From the NCBI RefSeq assembly GCF_002222615.2, contig NZ_CP022412.2, positions 1,860,001 to 1,924,000 on the forward strand: a DNA stretch of 64,000 bases. Direction: 5' to 3'. A program made the position numbers and the translations under genes. Positions 26,462-34,616 of this stretch are shown one piece after another (position 1 is the first letter of the stretch; each line of letters begins with the position of its first letter). Under the pieces are notes generated by a model. It saw only the letters and a list, made by a program, of their open reading frames with translations, was not told the origin of the DNA and searched no databases. Source of the stretch: Bacteroides caccae. GTDB taxonomy: Bacteria; Bacteroidota; Bacteroidia; Bacteroidales; Bacteroidaceae.

Positions 26462-28522
26462 TTAATGGGGAGTTACATATATCGCTCTGGCTCTTTTAGT
26501 GGCATTTCTGTCTTGAGTCGTTTTAAGAGTTTTCGTAGCGGAGTCCAGATAGTAAGTACTTTGTTTACTATTACTATCTACAGAACCGGTCCAGTAATCT
26601 TTATCAGTCCGAAGCGGTTGGAACGGATTATTTCCTGTATACTTAAAATTCATGATAGTTTTCATGGTCTCTGCATCTGGTAGACAATAGTCATCAGAAG
26701 TACTTGTCGGAGCTCCGTGTGGTAAATCGCGACCGGATTTCCTATAACAATATGTTTGAACCGGGGATGTTTCATTCTCTTTAAAGTACATGAACCATGT
26801 ATTATAAAGTCCATGCTGGGTTGTACTTTCTCCGAAATTGAACGTTGTATTGAAATAAGGTTTAGATTGAGTAACTGTTCCACTCATATCATTATCCATA
26901 TATCCCCAAGCTAAATTGTCTTCCTCTTCGAAACGTTCAACCCATACTTTATTGGCGATTTTTATAGGAGTCCATTGCTTCATGGTGACTGTCTGATGAT
27001 CCTTCTTGTTTACTTTGGATGTAATTGTTAACGTAATTTCTCTTGATATGTCTTCTGATCCAGTGAAACCTGTCGCATTTAGAGCCCATGTTTGAACATA
27101 ATACTCTATTCTTCCATTCTGACCGCATTCACCGTATTCAGTAGGTTCTACCCATCTACCTTCTGTCTCAGAGTAAAACTTAACCCATGACTGACCACTG
27201 GCTGGACCAGCACTGATTTTCCAATTGTCATCACCCACTACTTCTAAATACCCGTGTGTCGCATGGCAATCGAAATCAAAATCGTCTTTTACGAATCCCC
27301 AGTCTTTAATATTCATATCTATGCGCCAACTAAGATCTTCTTTGTTGACTATTAGATTTCCATCGGCATCTTCTTTCCCATCTTCATTAGCGCCACCATT
27401 GCCTTTTAAAGTTAGCGTAACTTGATAATAGTTGTTCCTTTTTATATTAAAGTCATTGTATGCATTGTTGCCCAATAGAAAACGATATGCGATAGTTCCT
27501 TGGACTCCTTTATTTGAATTTTGGGGGTCTTGATAATAATATTCAGCTTCAACTAAAATATATGAATACTTATTCCCATTGTTACCATCTAAGAACGATT
27601 GTAAATCAGCAGGCGTACTGCCTGTGTATTCTTTAGGATGTTTGTTTCTTTGGTCACCTATTGCGATGTTTTCATTGGTTCCTTGAAGATTTTCAAACAT
27701 AAACATGGGGATAGTCCCCGGTTCTAGTTCATGTCCTCCTACAAATTCGGTTGTATTTGTTAGGGCTCCCCAACCTTCGGCATTTGCCAAGTCGATCGTT
27801 TGGCCTAATGAAACAAATCCATCCGAATGGCTTATTTTATTATCGTTTCCGATGAAACAAGATTTGGGGACATTGTGCAAACTCATTCTTTTTGGAGTGA
27901 TTCTAACGCCATCTTTCAGTTCGCTGCCATCTATCTTTACTGAAAACATAGCAAGAGTACGCTTTAATGAAAGTGTCCCGTTTGTTAATTGTTTAGTGGA
28001 GCCGAACATCATACAATCGTTTGCTCGATTGGGCTGCCCGTCTGCAGCTGTTTGTTTTAATTGCTTGAGTGCATCAATGGTTTTTATCGTGATAGAATTG
28101 TTATAATTAGCAATTGCATATATTTCAGTAACTTGGTCGAAATCTCCTTCTTCTCCTCTGATCGTGATATACCTTTTATTGTCTCCTTCTTCGGGTCTCA
28201 TTGGTAAAGAGTTTCTGGTCATGATAACACGGTCATCGTTGGGAGTCAAACCACTTTCATCAAAATAATAGATCTTAGTTATATCATTTCCACTAGCTAA
28301 TACAATATTTAAATTATTAACAATAGAATAATCAACACGGTTACTTACCGCACGGGTGTTTGTAGCGATGCGTGTCTGCTCCGGTAGGCTTATTGTAAGT
28401 TGAATTTTATCAGTTTGGTTGGGACATTGTTTATAATTATCCTCTTCCAAACACGCTGTCAACACCATAGGAAGCATTGCTAATATGGACAACCAACTGT
28501 ATATATCGTTTTTTCGTATCAT
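26462..28522 (-). CDS. DUF4906-like fimbrial accessory/tip lipoprotein
   Basis: A 686-residue lipoprotein (LTAC, cysteine near residue 23, followed by acidic residues consistent with surface export). The N-terminal half resembles the fimbrillin-like fold seen in Bacteroides Mfa loci (LNIVLASGNDITKIYYFDESG), and the C-terminal half is a beta-rich region (about 420-686) with NKVWVERFEEEDNLAWGYMD. The family is probably DUF4906, commonly encoded after Mfa2. Its position after the anchor gene suggests a minor or tip component. An early Arg-Ala (NTRAVSNR) may be a maturation site. Confidence 0.72.
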   Translation of the reverse strand: MIRKNDIYSWLSILAMLPMVLTACLEEDNYKQCPNQTDKIQLTISLPEQTRIATNTRAVSNRVDYSIVNNLNIVLASGNDITKIYYFDESGLTPNDDRVIMTRNSLPMRPEEGDNKRYITIRGEEGDFDQVTEIYAIANYNNSITIKTIDALKQLKQTAADGQPNRANDCMMFGSTKQLTNGTLSLKRTLAMFSVKIDGSELKDGVRITPKRMSLHNVPKSCFIGNDNKISHSDGFVSLGQTIDLANAEGWGALTNTTEFVGGHELEPGTIPMFMFENLQGTNENIAIGDQRNKHPKEYTGSTPADLQSFLDGNNGNKYSYILVEAEYYYQDPQNSNKGVQGTIAYRFLLGNNAYNDFNIKRNNYYQVTLTLKGNGGANEDGKEDADGNLIVNKEDLSWRIDMNIKDWGFVKDDFDFDCHATHGYLEVVGDDNWKISAGPASGQSWVKFYSETEGRWVEPTEYGECGQNGRIEYYVQTWALNATGFTGSEDISREITLTITSKVNKKDHQTVTMKQWTPIKIANKVWVERFEEEDNLAWGYMDNDMSGTVTQSKPYFNTTFNFGESTTQHGLYNTWFMYFKENETSPVQTYCYRKSGRDLPHGAPTSTSDDYCLPDAETMKTIMNFKYTGNNPFQPLRTDKDYWTGSVDSNSKQSTYYLDSATKTLKTTQDRNATKRARAIYVTPH

Positions 28523-28554
28523 GGCTAATGGGTTGTTTTGTTTTAAAACTTCTC

Positions 28555-29643
28555 TTACAAGTCAAAGTCGTTTAATTGGATAACCCAATCATTGATCTCG
28601 ACGACTGTATTGATTAATGTTAGGTTTTCGTCTACAAAGACAAGCATACTATAGTTGTCTTCTCTGTCTAGGTATTCTTGTAACGGCATATCTGCGTATT
28701 TCTCTGTTCTCAACAGGTTAAGATACCCGATCAAATCTCCGGTTTTTAGGATATTTTTATTTGTTTTCGTATCTATGATACTTAATTCGGGATTTTTGTC
28801 CTTCATGAGTCGTGCTACGCTCAATTCTGCAATGACAGCAGGATATTCAGTGTCTACCACGTTGAATGCCCTAGTAGCAACTGTTTTTTGTTCAGTCATA
28901 AATGGTTTGTAAGTCAACATATCATCGTCCAATAGCGTATTGTCATAATTCATAAATCCGTTATCGTCGTATATATTGAATTTTAATTCGTTTTTATTGA
29001 TAGCACGTGTGATTGTTGCATTTTCGTTTTGTTTTACTTGCACCAAAGCAATGCGTATATTGTTTGTGTTTTTTATTAAACTGACTTCTGTGAAGCGCTT
29101 TCTTCCACTACGGGTAGAGGGGCCTTTCTTTAATTCTCCGTGCCATAATGAGGAGAGTTCATGTTCTACAATAAACTTGTCTTTATCTCCTTCTGATCTA
29201 CCCTGTTTAGTAGGGACTACCACACTGTTGCGTATCGTTTTGACGTTAAGGTCTGTAATATTAGCCTTGCCGGGAGTAAGCAAGGGAACAGCAAATGATT
29301 CATCGTCCAGTCCTGCCCATGCTATGAGGTGATATTTTTCGGGATCGATATCCATTGTCATGGCATATTCGCCTGTTGCCAACATGTCTCCTGATTCCGC
29401 TTTCATGGCTACGAGATTATTGTTGTCATCAAAAGCATAAAGCGTTATGTTTTTCACCTCTTGAGCGAACGCGTCCACATTTTTTATATTGTAGTCGTAC
29501 TTGAATGTTACGCCGTATTCGATACTGCAATCGCCTTCATCGAAATCAAGTACGGAATCGCAAGCAGTCATTGTACCAACCAATGTTGTGAATAGCAATA
29601 TCTTGTTTGCTTTTTTTTGTATGTCAGTTAATATGCTTATCAT
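28555..29643 (-). CDS. FimB/Mfa2 family fimbrial anchor lipoprotein
   Basis: A 362-residue lipoprotein (TMTACDS, cysteine near residue 28) with the Mfa2/FimB pattern: DEGDCSIEYGVTFKYDYN, VKNITLYAFDDNNNLV and PEKYHLIAWAGLDD. In Porphyromonas the family anchors the fimbrial shaft to the outer membrane and controls its length. It follows the major subunit gene after a 142-base gap that contains a stable hairpin, and the DUF4906-like gene follows within 32 bases. Confidence 0.9.
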   Translation of the reverse strand: MISILTDIQKKANKILLFTTLVGTMTACDSVLDFDEGDCSIEYGVTFKYDYNIKNVDAFAQEVKNITLYAFDDNNNLVAMKAESGDMLATGEYAMTMDIDPEKYHLIAWAGLDDESFAVPLLTPGKANITDLNVKTIRNSVVVPTKQGRSEGDKDKFIVEHELSSLWHGELKKGPSTRSGRKRFTEVSLIKNTNNIRIALVQVKQNENATITRAINKNELKFNIYDDNGFMNYDNTLLDDDMLTYKPFMTEQKTVATRAFNVVDTEYPAVIAELSVARLMKDKNPELSIIDTKTNKNILKTGDLIGYLNLLRTEKYADMPLQEYLDREDNYSMLVFVDENLTLINTVVEINDWVIQLNDFDL

Positions 29644-29730
29644 TGTTTCTGTTTTTATGCTTTTGGAACGCTTATGTTTTGTTTGATTAATCTTCTTTTG
29701 GTGAAGCGCGAGAGATGTAGAAATAGATAA

Positions 29731-29760
29731 GGGGGGAGAGGAGGAATCTCCTTCTCTCCC
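29731..29760 (-). terminator. Intercistronic hairpin between major subunit and anchor genes
   Basis: A G-rich and a C-rich half (GGGGGGAGAG to CTCTCCC) form a stem of about 10 pairs with a small bulge. It lies 26 bases after the Mfa1 stop and is not followed by a long U-run on the minus strand. It fits partial termination or mRNA 3'-end protection giving more major subunit than anchor. Confidence 0.55.
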
Positions 29761-29785
29761 TCTTGCAACTTTTTATCTTTGGAAA

Positions 29786-31024
29786 TTATTTGAATTCAAA
29801 ATTATTTGTTTGAATAGTCCATGGTTCAACTTCAACTGAGAGTTTCAATGTTGCCAGCTTGGGTTCGTCTTTTGGTTCCGGTAATCCTAGCTTTGCTATG
29901 CCTGTAACTTTTAATTTATAAACGTTGTTACGAACAATCTCGGCTTTGCCATTACTTAGGATGTCTGCTTTGTAGTAGCATACACCTTCTTCATATTTTC
30001 TGACACCGTACTTACTCCAACAATCTGCAATAGAGGTCGTTGCTTCAATGTCTGTATATACTGCTTTTAATTCATTGATAGATTGGTACAATACATTGTC
30101 TCTGTCTACCCAGAATGTTTTGGCTTCATCATTGATAGTAGCTGTAGCTTTATATATCGCCATTGTGTGATTTTCTCCATAGTTTTCGAGACAGTATACG
30201 ATAGAACCAAATTCTTCTTCGTTTTGAGTCGTTATACCAGTAATAGGCTTGTAAGCAAATGAACCTAATGTATATTCTTGGAACAAAGCTGGGGTGATGG
30301 CATTTGTCTGTGGGAATACATACGAAGTCGTTTGCAAATTAGCATATGAATAGTTGCTTATGGAAATTTCCACCTTGATAGCATTTCCAGCCGGATCTTT
30401 CATAGCTGTTCCTTCGCTGCTATTGGCAACATCAAAAGCATTATTGGTTGGAGTTGTTTCTTCCAGTTTAGCAGCTACTCGACTGACTTTTACTAAAGCA
30501 GGGACTTCTTGTTCTGCTACAAATTTAACTTTTGTCTTGCCGTCACTACTCATCAAGAAATTGTTTTTGCCAGTGATATCGTCGATTCCAGTGATTTCGC
30601 CAGCATTATATGTGGATGTGTTATAAATGCTGGTGAACCAGCCATCCCCGGTTAAAGCAGCTTCAATTGCAGATGTCGGGTTAAGCACAACATCTACAGT
30701 AGCATTTCCTGGCTGTACCGTGATTTTGTCTTTGGTATACAATACATTGGGAGTCGATTCTTCGAACTTAATTCTAGGAATAATGGTCACATCTTTTCCT
30801 CCGCTTTCATAACTAATAATAACAGTTGCGCTTTGGAAGTCCTGTTCTGCAGACAATCCAGTTTCTGTGGCGCGGGTTAAACTAGGAAATGCGATACCAA
30901 ATTCCATAATCGCATTCTTTTCACTGGTTTGATTACCATTGTTTACGAATTCGTCATTCTCGTTGCTACAAGCTGTCATGGCAGCTACTGCTAGACTTGC
31001 TAATAATAAATTTCTAACTTTCAT
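29786..31024 (-). CDS. Mfa1 family major fimbrial subunit
   Basis: A 412-residue lipoprotein precursor (AVAAMTACSNENDEF, cysteine at residue 19). The mature region shows the Mfa1 pattern, including EFGIAFPSLTRATETG, KNNFLMSSDGK and VKVSRVAAKLEETTP. R51 in SLTRA fits the trypsin-like processing site that frees the N-terminus for donor-strand polymerisation in FimA/Mfa1 proteins. No gingipain-like protease is encoded in the window. It is the first gene of the fimbrial operon and has an unusually long leader of about 310 bases. Confidence 0.9.
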   Translation of the reverse strand: MKVRNLLLASLAVAAMTACSNENDEFVNNGNQTSEKNAIMEFGIAFPSLTRATETGLSAEQDFQSATVIISYESGGKDVTIIPRIKFEESTPNVLYTKDKITVQPGNATVDVVLNPTSAIEAALTGDGWFTSIYNTSTYNAGEITGIDDITGKNNFLMSSDGKTKVKFVAEQEVPALVKVSRVAAKLEETTPTNNAFDVANSSEGTAMKDPAGNAIKVEISISNYSYANLQTTSYVFPQTNAITPALFQEYTLGSFAYKPITGITTQNEEEFGSIVYCLENYGENHTMAIYKATATINDEAKTFWVDRDNVLYQSINELKAVYTDIEATTSIADCWSKYGVRKYEEGVCYYKADILSNGKAEIVRNNVYKLKVTGIAKLGLPEPKDEPKLATLKLSVEVEPWTIQTNNFEFK

Positions 31025-31341
31025 CTTTGTTTTGAGTTTAATGTGTGATGCTATAATTTTTTTCTTTTCTTTAGTTGCACACTACATATTATTAGTAGTT
31101 ATGCTGATTTCTTTTTCTTTTTTGGGGGTAAGAGTCATCTAAAAGATGAGGAGCATTTGTTTTGTGAAAAACATCATTTCTTTTTCTGATCGGAAGCCCT
31201 TATATATTATAAGGTGAAATAACTAACTTCCAGTTGGAGGGATTTTGTTTGTTTCTTATAGGCAATGTTTCTTTTATTTGTTTATTACTAAATTTTTGTT
31301 TTGTTTGTTTTAAGGAATCTTTTTGTTCCTTATCGACATTG
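31025..31341 (-). other. Long 5' leader of the fimbrial operon
   Basis: If transcription starts at the -7 element at 31342-31349, the mRNA carries a leader of roughly 310 bases. It is A/U rich, with a small perfect stem (CCTTATA at 31198-31204, TATAAGG at 31208-31214). No open frame with gene-like content was seen. Post-transcriptional control is possible. Confidence 0.45.
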
Positions 31342-31376
31342 CAAAGTTATGGGAGAAATGTAAAACTGTTGATTGG
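31342..31376 (-). promoter_or_regulatory. Fimbrial operon promoter with non-standard upstream box
   Basis: On the minus strand, CCAATCAACAG (31376-31366), a 16-bp spacer and TAACTTTG (31349-31342). The -7 box is normal but the usual TTTG box is replaced by CCAATCAACAG. The same box at the same spacing precedes the DUF3575 gene (34150-34184). Confidence 0.65.
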
Positions 31377-31427
31377 TGTTTTTTTCAATTTTCAAGGTGA
31401 ATTTTTCAATCTTTCAAATGTCACTTT

Positions 31428-31449
31428 TAGGGTGGGTGAATTAGTCATT
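31428..31449 (-). promoter_or_regulatory. Conserved element upstream of the fimbrial promoter
   Basis: Plus-strand text TAGGGTGGGTGAATTAGTCATT; a near copy occurs at 34229-34249 (TAGGGTGGTGAATAATTCATT) upstream of the companion operon. A GAATGATTTG repeat follows it at 31454-31463, as it does at 34304-34313. It is probably a binding site for a shared regulator. Confidence 0.5.
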
Positions 31450-31985
31450 TTGTGAATGATTTGTTGAGGAGATGAATATTATACCGCCTTTCCTTTTCTT
31501 TTTCCACTGTTTGTATTATATATTTTCTTCAACTTATTCTGCGCAATAGAATAAATTTTGCAACTATTTAGGCGGGATGGAATGATTTGTGTCTTTTTCA
31601 TTCTGTTTTGAATGATTTATTGCTGCTGTTGTCGTGTTCATAGTAGACTGCGTTACGTGGAACAGGTGGATGATCTCATCGTTACAAGAATACTTTCTCA
31701 CTTTAGTGAGAATTAATTCTTATCAAGGTGAGAATATTTTCTCATAGTGATGAGTATTTTTTTCTCACAACGGTGAGAATTGTTTGAGAATTTAATGAAG
31801 CGTATTTTGCTATGTATTAATTAAATAGCGAGTTTGTAACCGTGCTGGATAAGTTCGAATCTGTAGTAGCGGAGACTAATATTTCGGATAAGGCTACTTT
31901 GAAATAAATCCCTCAAATTGGCAAACTGAAATAATATATTAAATCCCCAGGAAAATAATGTGAGCGTTACTTGATAGATAAGAAA
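31450..31985. other. Gene-free region upstream of the fimbrial promoter
   Basis: About 530 bases without a convincing gene. It holds GAATGATTT repeats at 31454, 31580 and 31610, and the four-dyad array at 31695-31779. A short frame at about 31835-31906 reads NSEFVTVLDKFESVVAETN and further to a stop; it has a stop just upstream and could be the remnant of a lost gene. Confidence 0.5.
31695..31779. repeat. Four phased copies of an 18-bp dyad
   Basis: Dyads of the form TTCTCACnnnnGTGAGAA start at 31695, 31717, 31739 and 31762, giving spacings of 22, 22 and 23 bp. The first and last have perfect arms (8 and 7 bp); the middle two carry one to three changes. Regular spacing of about two helical turns suggests cooperative binding of one dimeric protein along one face of the DNA. 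Confidence 0.75.
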
Positions 31986-32015
31986 AAACGCACTGCCTTC
32001 TCAGGTGGTGCGTTT
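31986..32015 (-). terminator. Terminator after the DUF3868/OmpA gene
   Basis: AAACGCAC (31986-31993) and GTGCGTTT (32008-32015) form a perfect stem, extendable with two mismatches. On the minus strand the stem runs into TTTTTTCTTATC. It lies about 70 bases past the gene's stop. Confidence 0.7.
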
Positions 32016-32086
32016 CTTGATTTGGGGTTAAAATTTTAATTATAAATCATAGGGGGAACAAATACTGTTTGTGTTATTGTTCTTGT

Positions 32087-33538
32087 TTATTCTAAGGGGT
32101 AATTTTGTTTCTTTTTTAATTCTTTCAAGTTGGCGTCTGCTTGCTTTATGAGACCGGCAGCTTTAGCTGCATTGAAATATTTTTCGGCTGTGTCTAAGTC
32201 TCCTTCTATCATAGCGATAATTCCTAGATTGTTCTGTGTCTCTGCGGCTTTTGGATTAGCTTTAGCCAGATATCTCTTAGCGGTTGTCATATCACCACCT
32301 TTTTGTATTTCCATTGCTCCGGCATTGAGGTTGGCGATTGGATCATCCGGAAACATTGTAGCGGCTACTTGGAAAGAATGGTTGAATTCTTCGCTTCCCG
32401 GTTCACAACTTTCTGCAATCCGGTAGATTTCCTGTAAACTCAATAATTGCGGGCGTTTATTAATTATCTCTTTAGACTCTTCAAGACTGAGACCGCGTAC
32501 TGTATAATTGACCGTATAATCTGAATGACGGAGTGCAGGATAACATTCTGCCAATATATATTGGTATGTCTGAGGTCCAACCAGATTAGCGATATCGCGT
32601 TCCTTCTTATCAATGTTTATGCTTTCATCATCTATCAAGCGAAGAACTTCCTCCTTTTTCTCTATTGATGAAGCGGAAACAAATTTGCGGAAACCTTTCC
32701 AGTCCTCCGGGGTATATTCCGAAGTGATGAGCTTCTTATCGAAATTGTAATAACTGGTCACATAATCTACAAGAGCCTGGGTACGATTCTTTGCCAAACG
32801 GGTATTGTTGGCGTAGCTGCCTTCGGGTGAAGCGTAACCGTGAATCTTTATACCGGTAAGAGTTGTATATTTGTCGTTGCGCACGGTATCGATTGTTGCA
32901 CGTATTTTTGCCAACTCACTTGTGTTACGACGATACTCCGGATAGATGATGATTTTGTTGACTGGGAAATCCAGAAATGCGCTTCCTTCTACTGCACGAT
33001 ATTTTATGTCTTCGGCTTTTGGAGTGATATAGGCTATGGAAGGTTTTACTTTCAGTGGTAAAATGTTCAACTGGGTGATTAATTCACCGCTGTTCTCCTC
33101 CAGGATGTCACAACAACCACATAGGTCTATATTCAGTTTCATGTTTGCATTGCGCATCCATGCTTCGAATGGCATTTGTACCAGATAGTTTATTTTTTGT
33201 TCCTGATGTTGTTTGCGACGTATAATGGTATAAGTGTTCTCGGGAGTCTTGTGGTTTCGTTGGTTGACAATGTCGCGTTTGCGTCCATACACTACAATAG
33301 AAGACAACACCTTGGTCTTTCCGTTTGCCTCAAGAAATGGAGTCAATGTGGCTACATTGTTGGATTCCAGTTTCAGGTTTTCTTTCAAGACAATGTCCAG
33401 ATTGATAGTTAATACATTGTTATCTTCACTGCGTGTGATAGATTCTTTCTCTATACGCACTTGATCTTTATAGAGAGTCTGTGCTTTCCCGCCTAATATA
33501 GGCAGCAGGCAGAAGAATATGCATAATATCTTTTTCAT
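32087..33538 (-). CDS. DUF3868 / OmpA-like protein with C-terminal TPR
   Basis: A 483-residue secreted protein with a signal peptide (residues 1-19, ending GGKAQ). An N-terminal DUF3868-type region (about 20-190) is followed by an OmpA-like domain (about 190-330) with the peptidoglycan-binding pattern IKIHGYASPEGSYANNTRLAKNRTQALVDYV, and by TPR-like repeats (about 385-475) such as NNLGIIAMIEGDLDTAEKYFNAA. In Bacteroides fimbrial loci, DUF3868 and DUF3575 proteins commonly accompany Mfa genes and are thought to anchor or assemble them. It lies 12 bases after the DUF3575 gene. Confidence 0.87.
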   Translation of the reverse strand: MKKILCIFFCLLPILGGKAQTLYKDQVRIEKESITRSEDNNVLTINLDIVLKENLKLESNNVATLTPFLEANGKTKVLSSIVVYGRKRDIVNQRNHKTPENTYTIIRRKQHQEQKINYLVQMPFEAWMRNANMKLNIDLCGCCDILEENSGELITQLNILPLKVKPSIAYITPKAEDIKYRAVEGSAFLDFPVNKIIIYPEYRRNTSELAKIRATIDTVRNDKYTTLTGIKIHGYASPEGSYANNTRLAKNRTQALVDYVTSYYNFDKKLITSEYTPEDWKGFRKFVSASSIEKKEEVLRLIDDESINIDKKERDIANLVGPQTYQYILAECYPALRHSDYTVNYTVRGLSLEESKEIINKRPQLLSLQEIYRIAESCEPGSEEFNHSFQVAATMFPDDPIANLNAGAMEIQKGGDMTTAKRYLAKANPKAAETQNNLGIIAMIEGDLDTAEKYFNAAKAAGLIKQADANLKELKKKQNYPLE

Positions 33539-33550
33539 ATTTGTTTTGTT

Positions 33551-34120
33551 TTAAAATAAATAGATTAAACTGACGGCGGCTTTTGTAGGACCTACATAGT
33601 TCTTATGTCCTTCCTTGACTTTTTCACCGCACGTCTTGCATTCGAACTGCTCATACTTGACACGCGCGTAACCTATACCGATATTTCCTTCAAGATTCCA
33701 GTGCTTGCCCAGAATCCATTGATAACCGTAGGAAACGCCAAATCCGTAAAAGTGTCCTTTGAAACGGTGGTCTTTCAATTCGGGCCAGATGCCCCATGGC
33801 ATATCAATGGCTGCTGCCTGATAAACGCCTCCATGAAGGTGTGCACCTACGAAATGACCGTTGAATTTATCACAGAACCAATATCGAAGTTCCGGTTGGA
33901 AGGCAAGCATCTTCATCATCTTCTGATCTTTGTATGTCCAAGGGTTGTAGTTGGCATACAAGTCCAGAGTTAGTTTCTTACTTAAACCGACTTCGGCTCC
34001 AAGATTGATAATTTTAAGCGCGTCCATTACGACATTGGTTTTTACTCCGACTACCTGACTATATAATAAGGTAGAAGCAAACAGGGTAACGAATAAAAAT
34101 AAGATTCTTTTCTTTTTCAT
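33551..34120 (-). CDS. DUF3575 outer-membrane-like protein
   Basis: A 189-residue protein with a signal peptide (MKKKRILFLFVTLFASTLLYSQ) and a short beta-barrel-like sequence with aromatic-rich strands (VVGVKTNVVMDALKIINLGAEVGLSKKLTLDLYANYNPW). It ends in an aromatic residue after a strand (VSLIYLF), as outer-membrane barrels do. A CxxC pair (ECKTCGE) lies near residue 166. The ATG at 34120 is chosen because the earlier in-frame start lies upstream of the signal peptide and overlaps the promoter. It is the first gene of a two-gene unit with the DUF3868 gene. Confidence 0.85.
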   Translation of the reverse strand: MKKKRILFLFVTLFASTLLYSQVVGVKTNVVMDALKIINLGAEVGLSKKLTLDLYANYNPWTYKDQKMMKMLAFQPELRYWFCDKFNGHFVGAHLHGGVYQAAAIDMPWGIWPELKDHRFKGHFYGFGVSYGYQWILGKHWNLEGNIGIGYARVKYEQFECKTCGEKVKEGHKNYVGPTKAAVSLIYLF

Positions 34121-34149
34121 CGCATGATGGGTTTTGTTTGTTGATGTTA

Positions 34150-34184
34150 CAAAAGTAGGCATAATGCAGATAGCTGTTGATTGG
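34150..34184 (-). promoter_or_regulatory. Promoter of the DUF3575-DUF3868 pair
   Basis: On the minus strand, CCAATCAACAG (34184-34174), a 16-bp spacer and TACTTTTG (34157-34150). The box and spacing are identical to the fimbrial promoter at 31342-31376. The leader would be about 23 bases. Confidence 0.65.
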
Positions 34185-34228
34185 CAGATTCATCTTTCTT
34201 GCCTTTGTCTTCAATGGAAATTGATAAG

Positions 34229-34249
34229 TAGGGTGGTGAATAATTCATT
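34229..34249 (-). promoter_or_regulatory. Second copy of the conserved upstream element
   Basis: TAGGGTGGTGAATAATTCATT, close to the copy at 31428-31449, and 55 bp from the CCAATCAACAG box (62 bp in the other copy). Confidence 0.5.
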
Positions 34250-34441
34250 CATGGGTGGTTGGTTATTCGTTGCTGTTAATTGGTGATTTTTATCCTTTGT
34301 GATGAATGATTTGCATATGAGTGGTGTTTTAATACTTGTAGAACTTAGTCAATCGCTTGAATAAGCTGTATTTCGTTCGTTAAAGAGTGGTAATTCATTC
34401 ATTTTTCTTTTCAGAAAGTTTTCCTTATTGAATAAAATGCC

Positions 34442-34449
34442 TATGTTTG
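34442..34449 (+). promoter_or_regulatory. -7 element for the lipoprotein gene
   Basis: TATGTTTG matches TAnnTTTG. At the -33 position the sequence is only T-rich (GTTTTC at 34418-34423). This start would give a leader of about 160 bases. Confidence 0.45.
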
Positions 34450-34603
34450 TAATGTACAAACGAACAAGGAAAGATAAATAAGACAACTTAAGTTTAAGAT
34501 TCCCCTCCTAAGGAACATGAATAAATAAACAATTAAAAGTGTAAAAAGACCGCGAACTGATAAATAACGATTCGCAAGCAGATTAAATGAATAAGTAAAA
34601 TTT

Positions 34604-34609
34604 AGGAGG
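34604..34609 (+). promoter_or_regulatory. Strong Shine-Dalgarno sequence (AGGAGG)
   Basis: AGGAGG lies seven bases before the ATG at 34617. Most genes here have weak or A-rich leaders, so this site stands out and suggests high translation. Confidence 0.75.
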
Positions 34610-34616
34610 AACTAAT

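Larger units (their letters stand above)
34121..34616. other. Divergent regulatory region between fimbrial and lipoprotein genes
   Basis: About 500 bases with no gene. It contains the minus-strand promoter at 34150-34184, the conserved element at 34229-34249, a GAATGATTTG copy at 34304-34313, a plus-strand -7 box at 34442-34449, and a roughly 160-base leader for the lipoprotein gene that includes a small GCGAA/TTCGC stem (34552-34575). Confidence 0.6.

Noticed and set aside
26462..28522. Reading the DUF4906-like gene as a glycan-binding SusE/F protein
   Set aside because: It is encoded directly after an Mfa2 anchor in a fimbrial unit and no SusC/D pair is adjacent.
31695..31779. CRISPR-like mini-array
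   Set aside because: Repeats are palindromic operators with only 4-5 bases between them, repeat sequences diverge, and no cas genes are present.
31835..31906. Small gene encoding NSEFVTVLDKFESVVAETN
   Set aside because: There is no start codon after the upstream stop and the length is under 30 residues; at most a gene remnant.
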